Below are positions 40,496 to 48,836 of a stretch of 64,000 nt of DNA, piece by piece; the first letter of the stretch is position 1, and every line of letters starts with the position of its first letter. A program made the translations under genes and the position numbers. This DNA is from RGIG5612 sp963591145 (GTDB taxonomy: Bacteria > Bacillota > Clostridia > Lachnospirales > Lachnospiraceae), in NCBI GenBank assembly GCA_963591145.1, contig CAVARE010000039.1, positions 6,402 to 70,401 on the forward strand, written 5' to 3'. The notes beneath the pieces are model-generated. The model was given only the letters and a program-made list of their open reading frames with translations, was not told the DNA's origin and made no database searches.

Positions 40496-41542
40496 TTATA
40501 ATCTTACTGCCACAACTGAACGCCAGTCTCCGTCCTCATTTACTTCCTTAAGCTCGAGATTTTTATTGCCATTAACAGCGTCCCTTACTTCCTGCTCCTT
40601 ATAATCAATAATTCCTGATGAAATAAATACTCCGCCAGGATTTAGGAAGCTGTCCACAAATCCTGCCATAGGAACTATTACATCTGCCAATATATTTGCC
40701 AGGACGATGTCATATTTCTCTTCTGCCAAAATTCTCTGAAGCTCTGTGTCTTCGAGAATATTTCCTGCGCGCAGTTCATATATCGTGGTTCCATCCTCAG
40801 AAGGATTATCCTCACCGATCCTGTTCTGCTCGAAATTTTCCTGCGCTATCACAACGGCCTGTTCATCAATATCTATTGCTGTTATGGAAGATGCTCCTAA
40901 TTTGCCTGCTGCGATGCCTAATATTCCTGAACCGCAGCCCAGGTCCAGTACCTTCATACCAGGCTTCATATATCTCTGAAGCGCTCTGAGGCATAGTCTC
41001 GTGGTCTCATGAATTCCAGTTCCGAAGGCCATGCCAGGGTCGATATCAATCACTATGTCGCCGGCCAGTTCCTCCGGCACCTGCTCCCAGGTAGGCTTAA
41101 TAACTATATTATCAACTGCAAATGGCTTAAAATATTCCTTCCATTTGTTGTTCCAATCCTCGGTATCCACTGAGCTTACGTCTATCGTAACCTCACCTAT
41201 GCCGAACATCTCCGATGCATCCTTAAGTCCCTGCTTAACCTTATCGAGATCCACATGGATTCCTTCGAAACCACTCTGTTCATTGGCAGCTGTCGGCGAA
41301 TCTCCCGTGCCTATTCCTTCTGGAATAAAGCCATTCTCATCGAGATAGAAGCTGACTGTGCAGCTTCCGTCATCTTCAGGCAATTCCTTAACAAAATCCG
41401 CATACATCTGATTCATCTCTTCATCTGTAAGCTGAATATTGTTATCGATCTGCACATCCGTGATGCCATAATCCATAAGTGTTGCGCATACAAGCTCGCA
41501 ATCAGCGGTAGTTGTATGAATAGTATATTTATTCCAGATCAT
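40496..41542 (-). CDS. prmA: Ribosomal protein L11 methyltransferase
   Basis: A 348-residue SAM methyltransferase: an N-terminal L11-recognition domain (MIWNKYTIHTTTADCELV) and a Rossmann domain with KVLDLGCGSGILGIAAGK, then DIVLANILADVIVP. The start is ATG 41542-41540, with AAGGAGC 6 nt upstream; the longer frame lacks a site. An insertion of about 40 residues after the first strand-helix unit (YADFVKELPEDDG...) makes it longer than the E. coli enzyme. First gene of the prmA-desulfurase-thiI-mtaB operon. Confidence 0.93.
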   Translation of the reverse strand: MIWNKYTIHTTTADCELVCATLMDYGITDVQIDNNIQLTDEEMNQMYADFVKELPEDDGSCTVSFYLDENGFIPEGIGTGDSPTAANEQSGFEGIHVDLDKVKQGLKDASEMFGIGEVTIDVSSVDTEDWNNKWKEYFKPFAVDNIVIKPTWEQVPEELAGDIVIDIDPGMAFGTGIHETTRLCLRALQRYMKPGMKVLDLGCGSGILGIAAGKLGASSITAIDIDEQAVVIAQENFEQNRIGEDNPSEDGTTIYELRAGNILEDTELQRILAEEKYDIVLANILADVIVPMAGFVDSFLNPGGVFISSGIIDYKEQEVRDAVNGNKNLELKEVNEDGDWRSVVAVRL

Positions 41543-41616
41543 TCTCTGCTCCTTATAATCACTCGTAATCCGTAGACATAGTTTGCAATTAACATGCACC
41601 TTTACCAGCTATTATT

Positions 41617-41710
41617 TGCACAGGGATGCGAAGTCAGGCGCAGCTGCGAGAGCGCTGTAGGCGCGTAGCAGCTGACTTTTAACTATGAGTGGCTTCGCCA
41701 TCCCTGCGCA
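41617..41710. repeat. Large imperfect palindrome, possible distant family B element
   Basis: Outer arms TGCACAGGGATGCGAAG / CTTCGCCATCCCTGCGCA and an inner CAGCTGC / GCAGCTG hairpin. Read on minus, the centre CTGCTACGCGCCT...CTCGCAG keeps the ends of the family B apex but not its AAAACG core. It lies upstream of prmA on one side and of the redox operon on the other. Confidence 0.6.
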
Positions 41711-41937
41711 TATTTAGTTGACTTTAATGCTACACGCAAAATGCTCTTGATAGTCTACTGAAAAACCGCCGTTTTTTCAACCGCATACATATTAACATAC
41801 TGAAATTTCTTTTCCCCGGCTCTTAGTAGTTACAAATTACTATTTCTTATTCATTTGTGTCGATTTTTCTGTAGAAGTATAAGATTTTTTACATCAAATC
41901 TATGAAATATTTACAAAGAAACTTCTCAATATCTTAT

Positions 41938-41966
41938 TTGACATTAACAACATTTATCCATATAAT
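41938..41966 (+). promoter_or_regulatory. Perfect consensus promoter of the redox operon
   Basis: TTGACA (41938-41943), 17-bp spacer, TATAAT (41961-41966): all 12 hexamer bases match consensus. Predicted start of transcription near 41973, giving a leader of about 204 nt before the flavoprotein ATG. Confidence 0.9.
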
Positions 41967-41972
41967 TATGAG

Positions 41973-42176
41973 GAATCATTGTGCATTTCATGAGATGTCA
42001 ATGATTCTTAAAGCTAGGGAAATCGCGCTGTGCGGGATTTCCTCGTTATTGTTGCGGCATTTGCCAGATGTTTTATACCCCAGGGTATGCCTTCGTTTGG
42101 CTCATTGTCTGCGCAGATCATGCGTACTACGTAAACGCATGATTATATCTGTAATAATAAGGAGGATTTTACTACA
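41973..42176 (+). promoter_or_regulatory. Structured 5' leader of the redox operon
   Basis: Four hairpins can be drawn: GAATCATTG / CAATGATTC (41973-42007) at the very 5' end of the transcript, GGAAATC / GATTTCC (42018-42042), ATACCC / GGGTAT (about 42075-42088) and ATCATGCGT / ACGCATGAT (42118-42142). The ribosome binding site AAGGAGG lies at about 42161-42167. A 5'-terminal hairpin usually protects mRNA from decay. No known riboswitch consensus was recognised, and none of the hairpins has a strong U run. Confidence 0.5.
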
Positions 42177-43637
42177 ATGAAAAATTTACAAGCAGATATC
42201 GTTGTAATTGGTACAGGCCCTTCAGGTCTTGCAGCTTGTGTAGAAGCTTCAGACGCTGGTCATAAGGTTATCGCTCTTGAGAAACAGAACGTTTCTGGCG
42301 GTGCAGCTAACATGGGTATGGGACCTTTAGGTATCGGTACAAGACAGCAGCAGGATCAGATGGTTGACATCGACGTTGAGAGAGCATTCAAGATGTTCAT
42401 GGAGTATACTCACTGGAGAGTTGATGCTAACATGGTTAAGAAGTATTTCGCAGCTTCAGCAGGAACAATCAAGTGGTTAGAGGATCTTGGTGTTGAATTT
42501 GCCGGTGCTTACAAGTACTTCCCTAAGTCAGAAGCTACATGGCATATCGTTGCTGTTAACGGCGGTATCGGACGTAACGGCGGTGCTATCATGAACAAGC
42601 ATATGCTTGCTAAGGCTCAGGAAAATGGTGTTGAAGTTATGTATGAAACACCTGCTAAAGAGATCTTAAGAGATGCTGAAGGCAAGATCTGCGGCGTTAA
42701 CGCTACAGCAAAAGATGGTGAAGAAATTCACATCGACTGCAAGGCAGTTATCGTTGGTACAGGCGGTGCCGGAGATTCACCGGAATACATGAAGGAAAGA
42801 ATGGGCTATACATACGGCAAAGACCTCTTCAATATCGTTATCCCTGGTCTTAAGGGCGAAGGTATTAAGATGGCTATGGCAGCTGGTGCAGCTACAACAG
42901 ATATGACTGTTGAGAAGATCTACATCCTTCCATACTCAGACTTCGGTGTACAGAGTGTTCCTGTAACATTCATGCAGCCAAACCTTATGGTTAACAAGCT
43001 GGGCAAGCGTTTCATCAACGAGGAGCAGATGCAGAATACAACATTCACAGGTAATGCTATCCAGATCCAGAAGGATGCAGTTGGATTCTCTATCATCGAC
43101 CAGAGCATCATTAACTACTACAAGAAGAAAGGTCTTGACGTTGTTAACTTCGTTCATCACGTTGACAACATTGATGACTTCGAGCAGGCTTGCGAGGATA
43201 TCATCAACGACCCAACTAACCCAGACGTTGTTAAGGCTGATTCTATCGAAGAACTGGCTGAGAAATTAGGAATCGATCCAGATGCACTCGTAGAAACAGT
43301 TGATGAATACAATGATATGTGTGAATCAGAGGATTCTCTGTTCTACAAACCAAGCAAATTCATGAAGCCAATCAAGAAGGCTCCATTCTATGCTGGTATC
43401 TTCCATCCATCAGGATACGGTACATTAGGCGGAATCAAAATCAACGAGAACTGCGAAGTTATGGATAACGATTGGAATACAATCCCAGGCTTCTTCGCAT
43501 GCGGTACTGATACATGTACTATCTACGGTGATTCTTACATGTTCTTATTACCAGGTAACACAATGGGTTACTGCGTAAATACAGGACGTTTCGCTGGACA
43601 GGGTGCTGCTGAATACGTAGAAGATTTAGACGACTAA
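42177..43637 (+). CDS. FrdA-like FAD-dependent reductase (cytosolic, no FMN domain)
   Basis: A 486-residue FAD-binding-2 family flavoprotein without signal peptide. FAD motif IGTGPSGLAA (11-20), then EKQ and SGGAANMG. R278 in NKLGKRFINEE matches the proton-donor Arg of the fumarate reductase family, but the other substrate residues differ: the HHTMGG-like site reads YGTLGG (414-419), and the NRLGG carboxylate-binding Arg position reads FLLPGN (456-461). It therefore probably reduces a double bond in a non-dicarboxylate compound. Extreme codon bias and a consensus promoter indicate very high expression. A partial terminator follows it. Confidence 0.85.
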   Translation: MKNLQADIVVIGTGPSGLAACVEASDAGHKVIALEKQNVSGGAANMGMGPLGIGTRQQQDQMVDIDVERAFKMFMEYTHWRVDANMVKKYFAASAGTIKWLEDLGVEFAGAYKYFPKSEATWHIVAVNGGIGRNGGAIMNKHMLAKAQENGVEVMYETPAKEILRDAEGKICGVNATAKDGEEIHIDCKAVIVGTGGAGDSPEYMKERMGYTYGKDLFNIVIPGLKGEGIKMAMAAGAATTDMTVEKIYILPYSDFGVQSVPVTFMQPNLMVNKLGKRFINEEQMQNTTFTGNAIQIQKDAVGFSIIDQSIINYYKKKGLDVVNFVHHVDNIDDFEQACEDIINDPTNPDVVKADSIEELAEKLGIDPDALVETVDEYNDMCESEDSLFYKPSKFMKPIKKAPFYAGIFHPSGYGTLGGIKINENCEVMDNDWNTIPGFFACGTDTCTIYGDSYMFLLPGNTMGYCVNTGRFAGQGAAEYVEDLDD

Positions 43638-43658
43638 TTTTTGATTAACGTCATTATG

Positions 43659-43690
43659 AGCAGTGCATATTCTTATGCGCTGCTCTCATT
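43659..43690 (+). terminator. Hairpin after the FrdA-like gene (partial terminator)
   Basis: GAGCAGTGCATA / TATGCGCTGCTC stem (43659-43686) followed by TCATTTTGC. The short T stretch suggests only partial termination, so the flavoprotein may be made in excess over the two downstream subunits. Confidence 0.65.
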
Positions 43691-43793
43691 TTGCAGAAGC
43701 AATTATAAATGCAAGTAGGCCACTTGCTCTGCGGCCGCATTGCAAATGGCTTATAAATACTAACAATCTAGTAACAATTCAAAGAGGGAAAAA

Positions 43794-45935
43794 ATGGCAG
43801 AAGTAAAATTAACAATTGATGGCCGCCAGATCGTAGCAGATGAATCTAAAACAGTTCTCGAGGCTGCTTTAGATAATGGAATCTATATTCCTCATCTGTG
43901 CTATCACGAAAATCTCCATCCAAATGGCGGATGCCGTCTCTGCGTAGTTAAGCAGGAAGGTGTTGATGGAGTTATTACCTCCTGTTCAACAAAAGTTAAG
44001 GAAGGTATGGTAATCAATACTAAAGATGAACTTGCCGACAAGATCAGAAAGCTGTCTTGTGACTTCATGTTCAAGACTCACCCAAGTGAGTGTACAGGAT
44101 GTCCTAAGTATGGCAAATGTCAGTTGGCTAACATCTCACAGTATGTTGGTGATACAGGTCGTGCTCTTCGTGAGCTTAAGATCCGTGCAACACTTGATGA
44201 AACTAATCCTCTCATGCTTCATGAGATGTATCGTTGTATCCTGTGCGGACGTTGTATCCGTGCCTGCGGTGAATTAAGAGGTGTTGGTGCCCTGAAATTT
44301 GCCAAGGTTGACGGAAGAATGCGTGTAGTTATCGATGGTGACTCACTTGCCAATGCAGACTGCCGTTTCTGCGGTGCCTGCGTTGAGGTATGTCCTACAG
44401 GTTCTATCCGTGATAAGGTCGGCGTATTCCGTGATGACCTTCCACGTGAGCAGGCTCTGATCCCTTGCAGCGCTGAATGCCCTGCACATATTGATATTCC
44501 TGCTTACATCCGTGCTATCTACAATGGTGATTACTCAACAGCTGTTGGTATCATCCGTGAAAAGGTTCCATTCCCACATGCACTGGGTCTCGTATGCAAC
44601 AATCGTTGTGAAAACAACTGTAAACATAAACACATTAACTCTTCTCTTTCAATCCGTAATCTTAAGAGATTCGCTGCTGAGCATGATGATACTCAGATCT
44701 GGAAAGAGAAATATATGGAAAAGGCTCCTTCAACAGGTAAGAAGGTTGCAGTTATCGGCGGTGGTGCCTGCGGTATGACAGCAGCATATTACCTCAACAA
44801 GAAGGGTCATGACGTTACAATCTTCGAAGCTAAGAAGATTCCTGGCGGTCATATGACATCAGGTATGCCTGAATACAGAATCCCACAGAAGGCTGTTCTG
44901 GAAGAGGCTAAGATTATCGAGGAAGCAGGCGTTAAGTTCGTATGCGACAGCCCAATCAAGAATGCTGTAGACCTCAAGAAGGATTATGATGCAGTTCTCG
45001 TAGCTATCGGTACTTCAGTAGGTAAGAAACTGGGTTACCTGAACAAGAGTAATCTTCCTCAGGTATTCTCTGCCCTGGAGCTTCTTCAGGCACAGAGACT
45101 GAACCAGGATATTGATTTAGGCGATACAGTATGTATCGTTGGTGGTGGTAACGTTGCATTTGATGCTGCAGGAACACTTCTTCGTATGGGCAAGACAGTT
45201 AATGTAGTTTGCCTTGAGAAGAATGCTTCACAGGCTTCAGCTGAAGAACGTGACACTGCTCTTGAAGAAGGTGCTAACCTGTTCGATTCTCATTCAAACG
45301 AAGAGATCATCGGTGAAAACGGTCATGTAACAGGTCTTCGTGTTCATAAGATCAACAGCTTCTACTTCCATCCTGAGACACGTGCTCTGGTTGAGGATGC
45401 TGTTCCTGACAGCACATATGTAATCCCTTGCGACAGCATCGTATTTGCAGCCGGACAGGTAACAGGTCTTACAGAGGACTTCGGTCTGGCTATCAACAGA
45501 TTCGGATACCTTATCGATCCTAAGACAGGCAAGAGCGAATATACTACATCAGAAGATGGTATCTTCGCAGCTGGTGACGTTATCACAGGTACAAGATTCG
45601 TTATTGATGCAATCGCAGGTGCCCGTGCAGTAGCTGAGATCATGGACAAATACTTAGGCGGAGATGGCAACATCGACGGCAAGTTAGTTGAGCGCAGCGC
45701 TGATCCACATATCGGTAAGATCAAGGGATTTGCTGAGATTCTTCGTGAAGAGATGCCTATTCGTCCTGCTGAAGAGCGTCGTGCTGACTTCGATCCTGTT
45801 TCTACAGGCTTCACATGCGAACAGGGTAATTGCGAGTCTAGCAGATGTCTGCAGTGTGACCTGAGACTTCAGATTGCTAAGCAGAAATTCTATGCTGACT
45901 ACGTTCCAGCAGAAGAAGAGGAGGTAAATGCATAA
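43794..45935 (+). CDS. NuoG/GltD-like NAD(P)H-oxidising iron-sulfur flavoprotein
   Basis: A 713-residue fusion. A 2Fe-2S domain (C36, C47, C50, C64); the NuoG/hydrogenase His-Cys3 site (H96, C100, C103, C109); two 4Fe-4S motifs (C148-C158 and C190-C200); then the glutamate-synthase small-subunit-like part with CNNRCENNC (268-276), FAD motif IGGGACGMTAAYY (321-333) and a second Rossmann fold IVGGGNVAFDAAG for NAD(P)H. It would take electrons from NADH or NADPH into an iron-sulfur chain. It stands between the FrdA-like gene and the NuoF-like gene and shares their biased codons. The stop overlaps the next start (TAATG). Confidence 0.9.
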   Translation: MAEVKLTIDGRQIVADESKTVLEAALDNGIYIPHLCYHENLHPNGGCRLCVVKQEGVDGVITSCSTKVKEGMVINTKDELADKIRKLSCDFMFKTHPSECTGCPKYGKCQLANISQYVGDTGRALRELKIRATLDETNPLMLHEMYRCILCGRCIRACGELRGVGALKFAKVDGRMRVVIDGDSLANADCRFCGACVEVCPTGSIRDKVGVFRDDLPREQALIPCSAECPAHIDIPAYIRAIYNGDYSTAVGIIREKVPFPHALGLVCNNRCENNCKHKHINSSLSIRNLKRFAAEHDDTQIWKEKYMEKAPSTGKKVAVIGGGACGMTAAYYLNKKGHDVTIFEAKKIPGGHMTSGMPEYRIPQKAVLEEAKIIEEAGVKFVCDSPIKNAVDLKKDYDAVLVAIGTSVGKKLGYLNKSNLPQVFSALELLQAQRLNQDIDLGDTVCIVGGGNVAFDAAGTLLRMGKTVNVVCLEKNASQASAEERDTALEEGANLFDSHSNEEIIGENGHVTGLRVHKINSFYFHPETRALVEDAVPDSTYVIPCDSIVFAAGQVTGLTEDFGLAINRFGYLIDPKTGKSEYTTSEDGIFAAGDVITGTRFVIDAIAGARAVAEIMDKYLGGDGNIDGKLVERSADPHIGKIKGFAEILREEMPIRPAEERRADFDPVSTGFTCEQGNCESSRCLQCDLRLQIAKQKFYADYVPAEEEEVNA

Positions 45936-47038
45936 TGGAAAAATTATTAGTATGCAGTTGCGTTGTAGGAGATCCTTATACAATTAGCTCCACATATCTT
46001 TTAGACAACCACTTAGATAAAGTTAAAGAAGGCGTTGAAAAATACGCTGCCACAGTCGGCGCATCAGAAATATTATATCTTCTCCCGGAAGGTTCAAAAT
46101 ATGATGTAGCTAATGCAGCATATGGCAAGGTTTCACCAGTTATGGAAAACCCATATGCTGTTGCACAGACACTGGAAGGCAAGCTTCCTCGTCCTATGAT
46201 TCAGGATGATTTCGTTGCTGAATATGACGGCAAGGAAGTTGCTGTTATCACACCTGAAGCAGCTTACAATCTGGTATCTGGTGCTGACTGCAAGTTCATC
46301 ACTATCAACAAGGGTGATGCACAGGAAGTTAAGGAAGTTCCTTACGGAACAAAATTAAGCGAGGTAGTTGATGCAGCTGATGCTAAGGCTGTTCTCGTAG
46401 GCGGCATCAAGGGTCAGTTCATCTTACCTGAGAAGCTGGCTGATTTCGAGGCTGGAAGCGATCTGTACTCTAACTCAATCACAGTTTATGGCAAGGATTC
46501 ATGTATGGTAGTTGTTCTTGATAAGCTCATGGATCAGGCCTGGGCTAATACTTGCGGCAAATGTGTTCTCTGCCGTGAGGGTACACTTCAGTTCAAGACT
46601 ATCCTTGATGATATGCCTGTTGGCAAGAGCAAGGCTGGCGACATCGACCTGTTAAAGGACGTTGCTCCACTGGTAAGAGACGGTGCTTACTGCCCATACG
46701 GACAGAACTGGCCAAATGCAGTTCTTACTGCTCTTGATCTCTTCGCTGCTGAATTCGAAGCTCATGTTAAGAAGAAAGCATGCCCTGCAGGCGTTTGCTT
46801 CCAGGCTGGTGCTATTTACTACATTAAGCCTGATGTATGTACCGGTTGTACAGATTGTATTGATGAATGCGATTATACTGCTATCGAAGGCAAGAAGAAC
46901 TTCATCCATATGATCGATCAGGATATGTGTGAACATTGCGGCAAGTGCGTTGATGTCTGCGAAGAAGGCGCTATCGTTAAGGCTGACGGCAAGCTGCCTA
47001 AGCTGCCTAAGAAGCTCACAAGAGTCGGCAAATTCTAA
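45935..47038 (+). CDS. NuoF-like iron-sulfur protein lacking the FMN/NADH domain
   Basis: A 367-residue protein. The middle and C-terminal parts match NuoF/HydB: a SLBB-like segment (about 118-165), the N3 cluster motif NTCGKCVLCREGT (C207, C210, C213 with C253), and two ferredoxin 4Fe-4S motifs (C302-C312, C332-C342). The N-terminal glycine-rich FMN and NADH site of NuoF (GRGGAGFP type) is missing and replaced by an unrelated 110-residue segment. It can thus only carry electrons, presumably from the NAD(P)H module to the FrdA-like flavoprotein or to ferredoxin. Translation is coupled to the gene upstream; the site is GAGGAGG. Confidence 0.88.
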   Translation: MEKLLVCSCVVGDPYTISSTYLLDNHLDKVKEGVEKYAATVGASEILYLLPEGSKYDVANAAYGKVSPVMENPYAVAQTLEGKLPRPMIQDDFVAEYDGKEVAVITPEAAYNLVSGADCKFITINKGDAQEVKEVPYGTKLSEVVDAADAKAVLVGGIKGQFILPEKLADFEAGSDLYSNSITVYGKDSCMVVVLDKLMDQAWANTCGKCVLCREGTLQFKTILDDMPVGKSKAGDIDLLKDVAPLVRDGAYCPYGQNWPNAVLTALDLFAAEFEAHVKKKACPAGVCFQAGAIYYIKPDVCTGCTDCIDECDYTAIEGKKNFIHMIDQDMCEHCGKCVDVCEEGAIVKADGKLPKLPKKLTRVGKF

Positions 47039-47068
47039 TTCAAGCTATATACCAAAATATGTATATAC

Positions 47069-47098
47069 ACAAACGGGAGACGAAAGTCTCCCGTTTGT
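47069..47098. terminator. Strong terminator of the redox operon
   Basis: ACAAACGGGAGAC / GTCTCCCGTTTGT, 13 perfect pairs closed by a GAAA tetraloop, starting 31 bp after the stop codon. TATGTC follows on plus and TATATAC on minus. Confidence 0.9.
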
Positions 47099-47123
47099 TA
47101 TGTCATATATTCTGTAAATTCAT

Positions 47124-47195
47124 GTAACTACTCAGAACCGTGTTACAGATGAGCCTACCGATGGTGACTCCTCTGTATGCTTAAGCATCGCAAAA
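47124..47195 (+). repeat. Dispersed intergenic repeat, family A (diverged long form)
   Basis: GTAACTACTCAGAACCGTGT, then CCTACCGATGGTGACTCCTC and TGTATGCTTAAGCATCGCAAAA. Compared with other copies the first palindrome CTGCCACTGGCAG is changed on both sides (CTACCGATGGTGA). Confidence 0.75.
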
Positions 47196-47199
47196 TATA

Positions 47200-47268
47200 G
47201 GGACGGCTCAGTCCACTGCTCGAAAACGCCTTCGCTGACTGTTTTCTCGCAGTGAACTGAGCCGTCCC
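47200..47268. repeat. Large palindromic intergenic repeat, family B (copy 3)
   Basis: Outer arms GGGACGGCTCAGT / ACTGAGCCGTCCC, inner CCACTG / CAGTGA, apex CTCGAAAACGCCTTCGCTGA followed by CTGTTTTCTCGC. It follows the family A repeat by 4 bp and lies between the convergent redox operon and dnaJ. Confidence 0.87.
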
Positions 47269-47306
47269 AGCACAATTTCATTATTAAAAGAGTTCTATAA
47301 TATTCT

Positions 47307-48416
47307 TTACTTTCTCTTATACATTACTTCGTCGAATGCCTTCAGTGCATCCTTCTGCTTGCCATTCATAGACTTAGGAACGACGATATTAAGTGTCGTA
47401 TACTGATCGCCGCGTCTCTTATTATCTCTCAGATATGGAACACCTTTGTTCTTAAGGCGGATCGTTGTTCCTGTCTGTGTACCAGCCTTGATTGGGAATA
47501 AGACATCGCCATCAACGGTATGAACCTTGATATCACCGCCTAAGGCTGCCTCAGGGAATGTAATGTCCATAGCCGAATAAAGATCTACTCCATCGCGCTG
47601 GAATTCATTGCTTGCGCTTACAAGGATCTCAACCAGGAGATCACCGCGTTTGCCTCCCTTGGTTCCAGGATCACCCAGCTCAGCTATTCTTATGCACTGA
47701 CCTGACTCAATTCCCGCCGGGATCTTAACATCAATCTTCTTCTTGATATTCTTATAGCCTAAGCCTCTGCACTCAGGACACTTGTCCTTGATGATCTGGC
47801 CTGTTCCATTACAGTCAGGGCATACCTCAGTAGATCTCATCATTCCGAACAGGCTCTGTCTCGTTACAGTTACCTGACCAGTTCCGTTACATTTAGAACA
47901 TTTCTCTGGTGATGTGCCCTCCTTAGCTCCTGTGCCATGACATTTGCCGCATTCATCTTTATAATTAATATCAACTGTCTTAGAGCAGCCAAATACAGAT
48001 TCTTCGAAGGAGATTCTGATTCTGGTTCTGACATTGGCACCCGGCTGCGGACCATTATAGCTGCTTCTTCTGCTGCCGCCGCTGAAGCCGCCGCCAAACA
48101 GGTCGCCAAAAATATCACCAAAGCTGCTGAAGATATCATTCATGTTCATGTTCTGGTAATTGTATCCGCCAGAGCCTGCACCGCCTGCTTCAAATGCTGC
48201 ATGACCATACTGATCATACATTTTCTTCTTTTCAGCATCGCTCAGGATACCATATGCTTCTGCGGCCTCCTTGAACTTGGCCTCAGCCTCTTTATCACCT
48301 GGATTGGCATCCGGATGATATTTCTTGGCCATCTGTCTGTATGCTTTCTTTATCTCATCCTGAGTCGCTGTTTTGGGAATACCCAGCACCTCATAATAAT
48401 CTCTTTTATCCGCCAT
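47307..48416 (-). CDS. dnaJ: Chaperone DnaJ
   Basis: A 369-residue type I J-protein: J domain with HPD at 34-36, Gly-rich linker (GGGFSGGSRRSS), four zinc-finger CxxCxGxG repeats (CGKCHGTG, CSKCNGTG, CPDCNGTG, CPECRGLG) and a C-terminal substrate domain. It stimulates DnaK. The start is ATG 48416-48414 with AAAAGGAAAT upstream; the longer frame to 48479 has none. Unlike many Firmicutes it is separated from dnaK by 420 bp and seems to have its own promoter. Confidence 0.95.
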   Translation of the reverse strand: MADKRDYYEVLGIPKTATQDEIKKAYRQMAKKYHPDANPGDKEAEAKFKEAAEAYGILSDAEKKKMYDQYGHAAFEAGGAGSGGYNYQNMNMNDIFSSFGDIFGDLFGGGFSGGSRRSSYNGPQPGANVRTRIRISFEESVFGCSKTVDINYKDECGKCHGTGAKEGTSPEKCSKCNGTGQVTVTRQSLFGMMRSTEVCPDCNGTGQIIKDKCPECRGLGYKNIKKKIDVKIPAGIESGQCIRIAELGDPGTKGGKRGDLLVEILVSASNEFQRDGVDLYSAMDITFPEAALGGDIKVHTVDGDVLFPIKAGTQTGTTIRLKNKGVPYLRDNKRRGDQYTTLNIVVPKSMNGKQKDALKAFDEVMYKRK

Positions 48417-48836
48417 TTTTTCATTTCCTTTTCTTGTATAGACCCAGATTTCATATGTGCAATAACACATACTGCTCAAAAATCACATGTTCACGACACA
48501 AATCTCCCAGCAACCGTATGCTTATTCAGCATTTCCTGTTTTCATAGTACATTTTCTAGGCAATTTCTGTATTGAACCACCGATTTTCAGGCAACTTAGG
48601 TTCCAAATTACAAACATGGATTCTAATAATTTTCATATTAGATGGATATAGTATTTGTCATACCCTAAACCACCACGCAAGGTGGAATGCCGTAAGCAGT
48701 CCACCTTGTGTACATCATATTATTATTTAATTAATCTGACTGTCGCTTTATGCGCCATGTCGTCCAACCCATCCGACAGCCATGAACCATGCCATGCAAG
48801 CATGCTCATTCATGGCTGCCGTCCAGGATTTTTATA
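48417..48836. other. 420-bp gap between dnaK and dnaJ
   Basis: No coding frame is convincing. A likely dnaJ promoter on minus is -35 TTGCAC (48462-48457), 16 bp, -10 TATACA (48440-48435). A hairpin CAAGGTGGA / TCCACCTTG (about 48678-48702) and the long stem-loop at 48774-48824 also lie here. No second CIRCE element was found, so dnaJ would escape HrcA unless read through from dnaK. Confidence 0.45.
48774..48824 (-). terminator. Long stem-loop after dnaK
   Basis: GGACGGCAGCCATGAA pairs with TTCATGGCTGTCGG (minus), with an inner GCATGC / GCATGG pairing. It begins 12 bp past the dnaK stop. No U tract is present, so it probably marks the processed 3' end or an attenuator. Confidence 0.55.

Noticed and set aside
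41902..42180. 92-codon frame overlapping the redox operon leader
   Set aside because: It covers the -35/-10 and hairpins, has no ribosome binding site and no recognisable domain.
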